DNA of 64,000 bases from Duganella zoogloeoides (GTDB lineage Bacteria > Pseudomonadota > Gammaproteobacteria > Burkholderiales > Burkholderiaceae_D). Shown here in pieces: positions 9,331 through 16,494 of this stretch (the stretch's first letter is position 1; every line of letters begins with the position of its first letter). A program made the position numbers and the translations under genes. Location: positions 5,518,001-5,582,000 of the forward strand of contig NZ_CP140152.1 of assembly GCF_034479515.1 (NCBI RefSeq), given 5' to 3'. A model generated the notes under the pieces. The model did no database searches. It saw only the letters and a program-made list of their open reading frames with translations, and was not told the origin of the DNA.

Positions 9331-9412
9331 TGCGGTCAGTCTTGGTCCCGCCAATGCGCTCAAGCAGAGCTCATTGTTTGGGTGCTTGACCTTCGTACTG
9401 CTACTGACCGCA
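9331..9412 (-). promoter_or_regulatory. Long-range inverted repeat in the rplN leader
   Basis: TGCGGTCAGT (9331-9340) and ACTGACCGCA (9403-9412) are perfect complements enclosing 62 bases, so the RNA upstream of rplN could close into one large domain. Its 3' arm ends about 50 bases before the rplN start. It may be part of an autoregulatory leader, but no specific protein-binding motif is recognised. Confidence 0.4.
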
Positions 9413-9457
9413 CGGTTCAGCGTCTGTGGCCAGACACTTTGCGGCGTTACATGAACG

Positions 9458-9491
9458 AAGCCCGCAAGTATTACATACCTTTTGCGGGCTT
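9458..9491 (-). other. 10-bp hairpin between rpsQ and rplN
   Basis: AAGCCCGCAA (9458-9467) and TTGCGGGCTT (9482-9491) form a perfect stem with a 14-base loop. No T-run follows on the minus strand, so it may stabilise an RNA end or belong to the rplN leader rather than terminate. Confidence 0.5.
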
Positions 9492-9506
9492 GCAAGAACT
9501 AATTGA

Positions 9507-9538
9507 AAAGCGCCGCCGAAACCACAGTTCCGGCGGCG
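9507..9538 (-). terminator. Terminator-like hairpin after rpsQ
   Basis: CGCCGCCG (9511-9518) and CGGCGGCG (9531-9538) form an 8-bp GC stem, followed on the minus strand by CTTTTC. It begins 10 bases past the rpsQ stop, at the expected end of the S10 operon. The T-run is short, so termination may be partial. Confidence 0.55.
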
Positions 9539-9547
9539 ATGTCTCAA

Positions 9548-9817
9548 TTAAACGATTTGCGCGGCTTGCACCACGCGAGTCACGGTCCATGCCTTCGTTT
9601 TGGAGATCGGACGACCTTCCACGATTTCCACCGTGTCACCGGCTTTCACCTGGTTGGTCTCGTCGTGCGCGTGATACTTGTTCGAGCGCACGATGATCTT
9701 GCCGTACAAAGGATGTTTCACGTGACGTTCGATCAGAACGGTAACGGTTTTGTCCATTTTGTCGGACACCACTTTACCGATCAGGGTGCGCTTGAGCGAC
9801 TTTACTGGTTCGGTCAT
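9548..9817 (-). CDS. rpsQ: 30S ribosomal protein S17
   Basis: S17 is a primary 16S rRNA binder of the 30S body. The 89-residue OB-fold protein contains [20 protein letters not shown]. Its start codon overlaps the end of rpmC in an ATGA arrangement, which implies translational coupling. It is the last gene of the S10 set and is followed by a terminator-like hairpin. Confidence 0.98.
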   Translation of the reverse strand: MTEPVKSLKRTLIGKVVSDKMDKTVTVLIERHVKHPLYGKIIVRSNKYHAHDETNQVKAGDTVEIVEGRPISKTKAWTVTRVVQAAQIV

Positions 9818-10005
9818 TTGGCTTCCTTGGTGTTCATTACCGTTTTTACGCGTGCGATATCGCGACGTACCTTCTTGAGCTGCGAAGTGTTGCTCAGCTG
9901 CTGCGTAGCGATTTGCATACGCAGGCCGAACTGGGCCTTCAGCAGGTCATTCAGCTCTTTTTGCAGAGCTACCTGGTCTTTGCCGCGGAGTTCAGATGCT
10001 TTCAT
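9814..10005 (-). CDS. rpmC: 50S ribosomal protein L29
   Basis: L29 lies next to L23 at the tunnel exit. The 63 residues form the family's helical hairpin, with [20 protein letters not shown] at the start and [17 protein letters not shown] at the end. It overlaps rpsQ by four bases and follows rplP by 12. Confidence 0.97.
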   Translation of the reverse strand: MKASELRGKDQVALQKELNDLLKAQFGLRMQIATQQLSNTSQLKKVRRDIARVKTVMNTKEAK

Positions 10006-10017
10006 ATTTCACTCCTG

Positions 10018-10437
10018 TTATTGGCCAACTTGACGAACCACGAACGTGGTCGCCAGTGGCAGTTTGGCAGCGGCCAGGCGGAATGCTTCGCGCGCCAGTT
10101 CTTCTGCGACGCCATCCATTTCGTACAGGACTTTGCCTGGACGGATTTCAGCGACGTAGTACTCTGGATTACCTTTACCGTTACCCATACGAACTTCAGC
10201 TGGCTTGTTCGAAATCGGCTTGTCCGGGAAAACGCGGATCCAGATACGACCGCCACGTTTGATGTGGCGGGTCATGGCGCGACGAGCGGCTTCGATCTGG
10301 CGTGCCGTGATACGACCACGGGCAACTGCTTTCAGACCGAACTCACCGAACGACACCGAAGTGCCGGTGCCATGCGAAATGCCGGTGTTACGGCCTTTCT
10401 GCTCTTTACGATACTTTCTGCGTGCTGGTTGCAGCAT
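10018..10437 (-). CDS. rplP: 50S ribosomal protein L16
   Basis: L16 helps organise the A-site side of the peptidyl transferase region. The 139 residues start [19 protein letters not shown] and contain [20 protein letters not shown]. It is only two bases past rpsC, suggesting coupling. Standard length. Confidence 0.98.
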   Translation of the reverse strand: MLQPARRKYRKEQKGRNTGISHGTGTSVSFGEFGLKAVARGRITARQIEAARRAMTRHIKRGGRIWIRVFPDKPISNKPAEVRMGNGKGNPEYYVAEIRPGKVLYEMDGVAEELAREAFRLAAAKLPLATTFVVRQVGQ

Positions 10438-10439
10438 GA

Positions 10440-11222
10440 TTATTCTCCTGCTTTCTCAGCCGGCTTGGCAGCAGCACGACGGGCGCCTGCAGGACCAGCT
10501 GGACGTGGACGGCCCGATGGCTTGCCGTCGTCACGACGTGGGCCACGTGGCTTTTTCTCGTCAGGTGGGGTATCGATGACTGGTGCATCGCCGTTCGGCG
10601 CGCGGTCACCCTTGTATACCCAAACCTTGACACCGATGATGCCGTAGGTGGTCGAAGCTTCGCTGGTGCCGTAGTCGATGTCAGCGCGCAGGGTGTGCAG
10701 TGGCACACGGCCTTCGCGATACCATTCGGTACGGGCGATTTCGATGCCGTTCAGACGACCCGACGACATGATCTTGATGCCCAGGGCACCCAGACGCATG
10801 GCGTTTTGCATCGCGCGTTTCATGGCGCGACGGAACATGATGCGTTTTTCGAGCTGTTGCGAGATCGAATCGGCGATCAGTTGCGAATCGATTTCCGGCT
10901 TGCGGATTTCCTCGATATTGACGTGCACTGGCACGCCCATGATCTTGGTCAGCGCCGACTTCAGCACTTCGATGTCTTCGCCTTTTTTACCGATGACCAC
11001 GCCTGGACGCGAGCTGTAGATCGTGAAGCGCGCGTTCTTGGCTGGACGCTCGATAACGATGCGACCGACCGAAGCGTTCTTCAGTTTGGTTTTCAGGTAA
11101 GCGCGTGCTTTCAAGTCTTCGTTCAGCATGGCAGCGAAATTGCCGTTGCCTGCATACCAGCGCGAAGCCCAGTTACGGGTGACCGCCAGGCGGAAACCGG
11201 TTGGATGAATTTTCTGACCCAT
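10440..11222 (-). CDS. rpsC: 30S ribosomal protein S3
   Basis: S3 lies at the mRNA entry channel and has helicase activity with S4 and S5. The 260-residue product has the KH domain ([19 protein letters not shown] near residues 68-86) and the C-terminal S3 domain. Its tail after about residue 212 is rich in Arg, Pro, Ala and Lys, a basic extension seen in many betaproteobacterial S3 proteins. It is 9 bases after rplV. Confidence 0.98.
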   Translation of the reverse strand: MGQKIHPTGFRLAVTRNWASRWYAGNGNFAAMLNEDLKARAYLKTKLKNASVGRIVIERPAKNARFTIYSSRPGVVIGKKGEDIEVLKSALTKIMGVPVHVNIEEIRKPEIDSQLIADSISQQLEKRIMFRRAMKRAMQNAMRLGALGIKIMSSGRLNGIEIARTEWYREGRVPLHTLRADIDYGTSEASTTYGIIGVKVWVYKGDRAPNGDAPVIDTPPDEKKPRGPRRDDGKPSGRPRPAGPAGARRAAAKPAEKAGE

Positions 11223-11231
11223 CGTAGCTCC

Positions 11232-11561
11232 TTAGTTACCGACGGTCACATAAATGTGACACGATTGTTTCGAGATACGATCGCCACGACCTTTAGCGCG
11301 TGCAGTGAAGCGCTTGAGGATCGGGCCCTTTTCAACGTAGATCGTTTTCACGAACAACTCGTCGATATCGGCACCATCGTTGTGCTCGGCGTTGGCGATT
11401 GCCGACTCGAGTACTTTCTTGATGATGGTGGCGCCTTTTTTCGGGCTGAATTGCAGAATGTTGAGTGCTGCGTCAACTTTCTTGCCACGAATCAGGTCAG
11501 CAACCAGACGGCCCTTTTGGTCCGACAGGCGCACGCCTTTGAGGATAGCTTTGGTTTCCAT
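11232..11561 (-). CDS. rplV: 50S ribosomal protein L22
   Basis: L22 lines the peptide exit tunnel through its long beta hairpin ([20 protein letters not shown], residues about 71-90), a site where macrolide resistance mutations can arise. The 109 residues look wild type. Its ATG shares one base with the rpsS stop codon. Confidence 0.98.
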   Translation of the reverse strand: METKAILKGVRLSDQKGRLVADLIRGKKVDAALNILQFSPKKGATIIKKVLESAIANAEHNDGADIDELFVKTIYVEKGPILKRFTARAKGRGDRISKQSCHIYVTVGN

Positions 11562-11836
11562 TATTTCTTCGCCTTCTTGTCAGCGGCATGGCCCTTGAAC
11601 GTGCGGGTCAGTGCGAATTCACCGAGCTTGTGACCTACCATGTTCTCGGAAACGTACACAGGCACGTGCAGCTTGCCGTTGTGAACAGCGATCGTCAGGC
11701 CGATGAAGTCAGGCATGATGGTCGAACGACGGGACCAGGTTTTGATTGGCTTTTTGTCTTTGATCGCTTGCGCGGCTTCGACTTTTTTCACCAGGTGGGC
11801 GTCACAGAACGGCCCTTTTTTCAATGAACGAGTCAT
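11561..11836 (-). CDS. rpsS: 30S ribosomal protein S19
   Basis: S19 forms a complex with S13 in the 30S head. The 91 residues start [19 protein letters not shown] and contain [20 protein letters not shown]. It overlaps rplV by one base and follows rplB by nine. Confidence 0.98.
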   Translation of the reverse strand: MTRSLKKGPFCDAHLVKKVEAAQAIKDKKPIKTWSRRSTIMPDFIGLTIAVHNGKLHVPVYVSENMVGHKLGEFALTRTFKGHAADKKAKK

Positions 11837-11845
11837 GATTTATCC

Positions 11846-12676
11846 TTATTTCTTGCCGCGGCGCGAGACGATCATGGAAGACGTGCGCTTGTTGCTGCGA
11901 GTCTTCTTACCCTTGGTCTGCTGGCCCCATGGCGACACTGGGTGACGACCGGCTGCAGTTTTACCTTCACCACCACCGTGCGGGTGATCGACCGGGTTCA
12001 TGACCACACCGCGAACGGTAGGACGAATACCGCGCCAACGCATGGCACCGGCTTTACCGATCTTGCGCAGGCTGTGTTCGGCATTGCCGACTTCGCCTAC
12101 GGTCGCGCGGCACTCGATGTGCACGCGGCGCACTTCACCCGAACGCAGGCGAACCTGGGCGTAGGTGCCGTCACGGGCCATCAGAACAACGCCGGCGCCG
12201 GCGGTACGGGCCATTTGGGCACCCTTACCTGGCAGCATTTCGACGCAGTTCATCACGGTACCGACCGGGATGTTGCGGATTGGCAGGCAGTTACCGGCCT
12301 TGATCGGGGCTTCCGAACCGCTCATCACGGTATCGCCTACGGACATGCCTTTGGTGGCGATGATGTAAGCACGGGCGCCGTCGGCGTAGCACAGCAGTGC
12401 GATGTGCGCGGTACGGTTTGGATCGTATTCGATACGTTCCACTTTCGCCGGGATGCCATCTTTGCTGTTACGCTTGAAGTCGATCAGACGGTAGTGCTGC
12501 TTGTGACCACCACCGATATGACGGGTGGTGATGTGGCCGTTGTTGTTACGGCCAGCAGTTTTCGATTTTTTCTCAACCAGGGCTGCCAGCGGACGACCTT
12601 TGAACAGGTCGCTGTTGACAACTTTCACCATGCCGCGACGGCCTGGGGAGGTTGGCTTCATCTTAACGAGTGCCAT
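11846..12676 (-). CDS. rplB: 50S ribosomal protein L2
   Basis: L2 is needed for subunit association and for peptidyl transferase centre formation. The 276 residues have the OB-fold and SH3-like domains and the hallmark [14 protein letters not shown] near residue 225, including the conserved histidine. The start codon shares one base with the rplW stop. Confidence 0.98.
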   Translation of the reverse strand: MALVKMKPTSPGRRGMVKVVNSDLFKGRPLAALVEKKSKTAGRNNNGHITTRHIGGGHKQHYRLIDFKRNSKDGIPAKVERIEYDPNRTAHIALLCYADGARAYIIATKGMSVGDTVMSGSEAPIKAGNCLPIRNIPVGTVMNCVEMLPGKGAQMARTAGAGVVLMARDGTYAQVRLRSGEVRRVHIECRATVGEVGNAEHSLRKIGKAGAMRWRGIRPTVRGVVMNPVDHPHGGGEGKTAAGRHPVSPWGQQTKGKKTRSNKRTSSMIVSRRGKK

Positions 12677-12990
12677 TATTTAGCCTCCTCGGTGAAATTG
12701 ATTTCCTGGCCAGGCTTCAGGCACACGAAAGCACGCTTGGTGTGGTTGCGACGGCCAGTGTGGGCGCCCGAGCGCTTCTGCTTACCTTCGCGGTTCACGG
12801 TCTGCACCGATTCCACTTGCACTTTGAACAGCAGTTCAACGGCAGCCTTGATTTCTGGCTTGGTTGCGTCGGTGGTGACGCGGAACACGATCTGCTCGTT
12901 CTTTTCCGCGACCATGGTGGCCTTCTCGGAAATCACTGGAGCAACCAGCACCTTCATCAGGCGCTCTTCGCTAAATTTCAATGCGCTCAT
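12676..12990 (-). CDS. rplW: 50S ribosomal protein L23
   Basis: L23 is the docking site for trigger factor and SRP at the tunnel exit. The 104 residues include [20 protein letters not shown] near the N-terminus and the tunnel-side loop. It overlaps rplD by four bases in an ATGA junction. Confidence 0.97.
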   Translation of the reverse strand: MSALKFSEERLMKVLVAPVISEKATMVAEKNEQIVFRVTTDATKPEIKAAVELLFKVQVESVQTVNREGKQKRSGAHTGRRNHTKRAFVCLKPGQEINFTEEAK

Positions 12991-13607
12991 GCCAGCATCT
13001 CCTCAATCTTGGCCAATGCAGCTTTGGTGACCACGATCTTCTTGTAGAACACCAGGGACATCGGATCTGCGTGACGTGGTTCAACAACCAGTACGTTAGG
13101 CAGGTTACGCGATGCCAGTTCCAGGTTTTCGTTGGCGACGTCGGTGATGATCAGCACGGACTCCAGGCCCATACCGTTCAGCTTTTGCGACAGCAGCTTG
13201 GTTTTTGGAGCTTCGATAGCGAAGTCTTCAACAACAACCAGGCGCTCTTCACGAGCCAGCTGGGACAGGATCGAGCAGATACCTGCGCGATACATCTTCT
13301 TGTTCACTTTGTGGGTGAAGTTCTCGTCAGGCGAGTTCGGGAAGATGCGACCACCGCCGCGCCACAGTGGCGACGACGACATACCAGCACGAGCACGGCC
13401 GGTACCTTTTTGGCGCCATGGCTTCTTGGTCGTGTGGTGGACTTCTTCACGGTCTTTTTGTTTACGGTTGCCGCTGCGAGCATTGGCTTGGTAAGCAACG
13501 ACGATCTGGTGGATCAGGGCTTCGTTGTAGTCGCGACCGAATACGGAGTCGGCGGCAGCAACATTAGAGGCGGCTTGACCTTGAGCATTCAAGAGCTTGA
13601 GTTCCAT
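12987..13607 (-). CDS. rplD: 50S ribosomal protein L4
   Basis: L4 lines the exit tunnel and in E. coli represses the S10 operon. The 206 residues hold the extended tunnel loop ([20 protein letters not shown], residues about 64-83), with no visible macrolide-resistance insertion. It is 3 bases past rplC and overlaps rplW. Confidence 0.98.
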   Translation of the reverse strand: MELKLLNAQGQAASNVAAADSVFGRDYNEALIHQIVVAYQANARSGNRKQKDREEVHHTTKKPWRQKGTGRARAGMSSSPLWRGGGRIFPNSPDENFTHKVNKKMYRAGICSILSQLAREERLVVVEDFAIEAPKTKLLSQKLNGMGLESVLIITDVANENLELASRNLPNVLVVEPRHADPMSLVFYKKIVVTKAALAKIEEMLA

Positions 13608-13610
13608 CGT

Positions 13611-14267
13611 TTAAGCTCCCTTCTTTGCTTTAACTTTGACAGCAGGCGATACCACGACCTGGCCGTTTTTGGCGCCAGGAATCGCACCTTTGACCAGCAG
13701 CAGCTGACGGTCGGCGTCGATACGAGCGATTTCGAGGTTCTGCACGGTGCAGGTAACGTCACCCATGTGACCGGTCATGCGCTTACCAGGGAATACACGA
13801 CCTGGATCCTGCGCCATACCGATCGAGCCTGGTACGTTGTGCGAACGCGAGTTACCGTGGGTAGCGCGGCCCGAAGCGAAGTTGTGACGCTTGATGGTAC
13901 CGGCGTAGCCTTTACCAATCGAAACACCTTGAACGTCGATTTTTTGACCGACTTCGAACAGGGAAGCAGCGATCACTTCGCCAGCTTTCAGTTCTGCAGC
14001 TTTGGCTGCGTCGATGCGGAACTCTTTCAGCAGAGTACCAGCTTCAACACCGGCTTTAGCGTGGTGACCAGCAACAGCTTTCGTTACGCGGGAAGCGCGA
14101 CGTTGACCGAATGCGACCTGAACTGCGGTGTAACCATCAGTTTCAGGAGTTTTGATTTGTGCAACACGGTTGTTCGATACGTCGACAACGGTGACTGGGA
14201 TCGAATCCCCGTCATCGGTGAAGATGCGCATCATACCAACCTTGCGACCGAGGAGGCCAAGGCTCAT
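13611..14267 (-). CDS. rplC: 50S ribosomal protein L3
   Basis: L3 is an early assembly protein whose central extension reaches toward the peptidyl transferase centre. The frame is open to 14285, but GGAG lies five or six bases before the ATG at 14267, giving [20 protein letters not shown] and 218 residues, as in the family. The site of Gln methylation in L3 ([20 protein letters not shown]) is present. Unusually, rpsJ does not precede it: 10 kb of other genes do, and it has its own candidate promoter. Confidence 0.97.
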   Translation of the reverse strand: MSLGLLGRKVGMMRIFTDDGDSIPVTVVDVSNNRVAQIKTPETDGYTAVQVAFGQRRASRVTKAVAGHHAKAGVEAGTLLKEFRIDAAKAAELKAGEVIAASLFEVGQKIDVQGVSIGKGYAGTIKRHNFASGRATHGNSRSHNVPGSIGMAQDPGRVFPGKRMTGHMGDVTCTVQNLEIARIDADRQLLLVKGAIPGAKNGQVVVSPAVKVKAKKGA

Positions 14268-14618
14268 TTTTTCTCCAATTCCCACCTACGATTGGGCGGG
14301 GATATGTTGAACTACAAAATAAGTACGGATCAATAAAAAGATGAATCCATACCGAAGCCGGCTAGTGTAGCGTGAAAAGACCCTTGACGCAACAACTTAG
14401 TACGAGGTATGTCAGGTTTTTGCGGCGTTGTTGTTAAGGGTTCGTTGCATGTTGGAAAAGCTGTGGCGCGGATGCGCTTTTTTGGCCGTAAAGCGTGGCG
14501 CCATGCGGGTTTGGCGGCGGTCCCTGCGTGCGCGCAAACGGCGGGGTGGACGACGGCCTAGCATCGATCAGGCAGGCGCCCGTCTGCCTCGTTCATCCTT
14601 CCACCCACCGGAGCTCCC
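14268..14618. other. 351-base intergenic region between divergent rplC and PEP-CTERM gene
   Basis: The rplC side holds the promoter at 14364-14392 and a small leader hairpin, CCCACC (14281-14286) with GGCGGG (14295-14300), just upstream of the ribosome binding site. The half toward the PEP-CTERM gene (about 14400-14618) is GC-rich. Beyond a 4-bp GCGC hairpin followed by six T residues near 14467-14484 and the GGAG site at 14610, no promoter motif was recognised there. Confidence 0.6.
14364..14392 (-). promoter_or_regulatory. Candidate sigma-70 promoter of rplC
   Basis: On the minus strand TTGCGT (14392-14387) and TACACT (14369-14364) are separated by 17 bases. The same -10 hexamer and spacing occur in the rpsL promoter at 29797-29825. 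Transcription would start near 14357 and leave a leader of about 90 bases. The -35 match is modest. Confidence 0.6.
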
Positions 14619-15497
14619 ATGAAAACCGTGCTACCCGCAGTGCTGCTGACCCTGGCCGCACTGACCACCACCCTCGCCGCGCCGTCGGCCCAGGCCGGCG
14701 CCGACGGCGCCTCGCGCATCGAGAATGTCGCCCTCGGCGTGATCGACCTCACGCCCGGGGACGGCAGTGGCCCCAGCTATACGCTCAACTATGGCGACAG
14801 CCGCCTGCTGACTTATTCCAACACGCTCAACAACGGCGGCAATTACACACAGCTGTCGGTGTACCCGGCGCCCTTCTCTGCCGGCCAGGCCGTGCTGCCC
14901 GCCAGCGCAGGTCCCGGCACCGCCGTGGCTGGCACCACCGGCGCCGTGGGCAATGTTGCTGCCACTGCGGCGGCCGCCATGTCGCTGGGGATTGGCAACT
15001 ACGTGGGCGCCGAGGGCTACCAGCAAGTGGGGCTGACGCTGGCGCCGCACACCTTGCTCACGGTCGGCGGCGATTTATTGACGCAGGCGCGCCGCACCAT
15101 GGAGGCCGGTGAGAACTACGCGGTATTCAGCTGGGCCTCGATCGACATCACCGACGCCGAGGGCACGACGTCCACCACGCTCAACCGCGAAAGCGCGTTG
15201 CGCTGGGACGACCCGTACGCCACCGAGGCCGCGCGCCAGGAACGCTTCCTGCTGGCATTCGCCAATCCCGGCGACTACGAGCTGTTCGTGACCTTGAGCT
15301 TCCTCGCCTACACCGACATCACGGTCAACCCCGTCAATGCAGGTGGCGGCGTAGCACCGGTACCGGAGCCCGAAACCTGGGCCACGCTACTGGCCGGATT
15401 GCTCCTCACCGGCTCCCTCGCCCGCCGCCACCCACTTCGGGGTCAGTGCCGACATTCGGACACGGCCTCATCGTTGAATAGTCCAGCTCGTGTCTAG
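14619..15497 (+). CDS. PEP-CTERM sorting domain-containing protein
   Basis: An exported protein with a Sec signal peptide (residues 1-26, ending APSAQAG), a body of unknown function, and a C-terminal PEP-CTERM signal. VPEPETWATLLAGLLLTG is followed by ARR. Such proteins are processed by exosortase and linked to exopolysaccharide-producing outer surfaces. After ARRH the frame continues for about 20 residues translated from an inverted repeat (15436-15517), so the natural C-terminus may have been overwritten. GGAG five bases upstream supports the ATG. No exosortase gene is in the window. Confidence 0.88.
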   Translation: MKTVLPAVLLTLAALTTTLAAPSAQAGADGASRIENVALGVIDLTPGDGSGPSYTLNYGDSRLLTYSNTLNNGGNYTQLSVYPAPFSAGQAVLPASAGPGTAVAGTTGAVGNVAATAAAAMSLGIGNYVGAEGYQQVGLTLAPHTLLTVGGDLLTQARRTMEAGENYAVFSWASIDITDAEGTTSTTLNRESALRWDDPYATEAARQERFLLAFANPGDYELFVTLSFLAYTDITVNPVNAGGGVAPVPEPETWATLLAGLLLTGSLARRHPLRGQCRHSDTASSLNSPARV

Positions 15498-15517
15498 ATG
15501 TCGGCACTGACCCCGAA
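15436..15517. repeat. 82-base inverted repeat at convergent gene ends
   Basis: Perfect 20-bp arms TTCGGGGTCAGTGCCGACAT (15436-15455) and its complement (15498-15517) enclose 42 bases, with a further GACACG/CGTGTC pairing inside. The element covers the last 20 codons and stop of the PEP-CTERM gene and ends one base before the DUF817 stop codon. The GGGGTCAG/CTGACCCC ends resemble REP-type elements, although no transposase is nearby. It could act as a two-way terminator. Confidence 0.8.
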
Positions 15518-15518
15518 C

Positions 15519-16373
15519 TTAAGCGTCGGGGACGTGGATGCTGGCCTTGATGTGCTTGAGGTGGGCGATGATGGTGAAGGTCATCACGACCAGCAGCGAC
15601 CATGAGCTCCATTTGCTGACGTGGACGGCGCTCCAGGCGCCGAGCTGGTTGGGATAGCGCCACACGCCCCAGAACGTGCTGATGTTTTCGGCCAGCCAGA
15701 TGAATAGGCCGATCAGTACGAACGACAGCAGCAGGGGCATGCGGCGGTCGCGGTCCAGCGGGCGGTAGATCACCATGGTGCGGGCATACAGGCCCAGCGC
15801 GGCGGCGGCCAGGTACCAGCGGTAGTCGCCGATGTAATGGTGGGTAAAGAAGTTGGCGTAGATGAGGAGCGCGATCAGCACCGCCATCCAGTACGGCGGA
15901 TGGTGGCGGATGCGCAGGTCGAACAGGCGCCAGGCCTGGATGATGTAGCTGCCCACGGCGGCATACATAAAGCCCGAGAACAGCGGCACGCCCCACAGCT
16001 TGGTGTAGGCGAAGTCGGGGTAGCTCCACGAAGCAATCGCCCCGGAAACCTTGAACACCTCGAGTGCAAACCCCACCAGGTGGAACAGGCACACGGCCTT
16101 CAGTTCATCCCAGGTCTCGAGCCGGCTCCACACCATGCCGGCCTGGATGGCCAGCGCGGCAACGAGCAGCACGTCGTAGCGCGGCACGCCGAACAGGCCG
16201 GCGCGCGGGGTCAAAAACACGGCGCTGAAGAACAGCCCCACGAACAGGCAGGCACGGGCGTTCTTGATGCCGAAATACAGGAACTCGAGCAGGAAGCGCT
16301 GCATGCCACGCAAGCCGCTGCGCGGGGCGCCATCGAGCAAATGGGTGTCGAACGTGTTGAGGGTATTGAGCAT
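15519..16373 (-). CDS. DUF817 family integral membrane protein
   Basis: This 284-residue polytopic membrane protein matches what I know of the DUF817 family (YoaT-like). About eight hydrophobic segments are visible, with charged and aromatic motifs such as SWSYPDFAYTKLWGVPLFSG and NFFTHHYIGDYRWYLAA between them. The function of the family is unknown. It stands alone, convergent with the PEP-CTERM gene across the inverted repeat. No clear ribosome binding site precedes the ATG at 16373. The family assignment is from memory of sequence patterns. Confidence 0.8.
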   Translation of the reverse strand: MLNTLNTFDTHLLDGAPRSGLRGMQRFLLEFLYFGIKNARACLFVGLFFSAVFLTPRAGLFGVPRYDVLLVAALAIQAGMVWSRLETWDELKAVCLFHLVGFALEVFKVSGAIASWSYPDFAYTKLWGVPLFSGFMYAAVGSYIIQAWRLFDLRIRHHPPYWMAVLIALLIYANFFTHHYIGDYRWYLAAAALGLYARTMVIYRPLDRDRRMPLLLSFVLIGLFIWLAENISTFWGVWRYPNQLGAWSAVHVSKWSSWSLLVVMTFTIIAHLKHIKASIHVPDA

Positions 16374-16411
16374 GCGGCAACTCTAGCGCCCGCCCCTTGT
16401 GATGTAAAGCG

Positions 16412-16445
16412 CAAAAAAAAAGACCAGGCATCGAGCCTGGTCTTT
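16412..16445 (-). terminator. Intrinsic terminator of the first TonB receptor gene
   Basis: AGACCAGGC (16421-16429) and GCCTGGTCT (16435-16443) form a 9-bp stem with a five-base loop, extended by A-T pairs, and followed on the minus strand by a run of T residues to 16412. This is a classical strong terminator about 50 bases after the receptor stop codon. Confidence 0.88.
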
Positions 16446-16494
16446 CGGTGGTCACCCGGTATCGCTACCGGGCGGCATGATCAGCTGGCGCCGA

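Noticed and set aside
9468-9505. Promoter for rplN formed by TTGCAA and TAATAC on the minus strand
   Set aside because: The spacing is 16 bases and the -10 match is only three of six, and both elements are part of the perfect hairpin at 9458-9491. Not strong enough to list.
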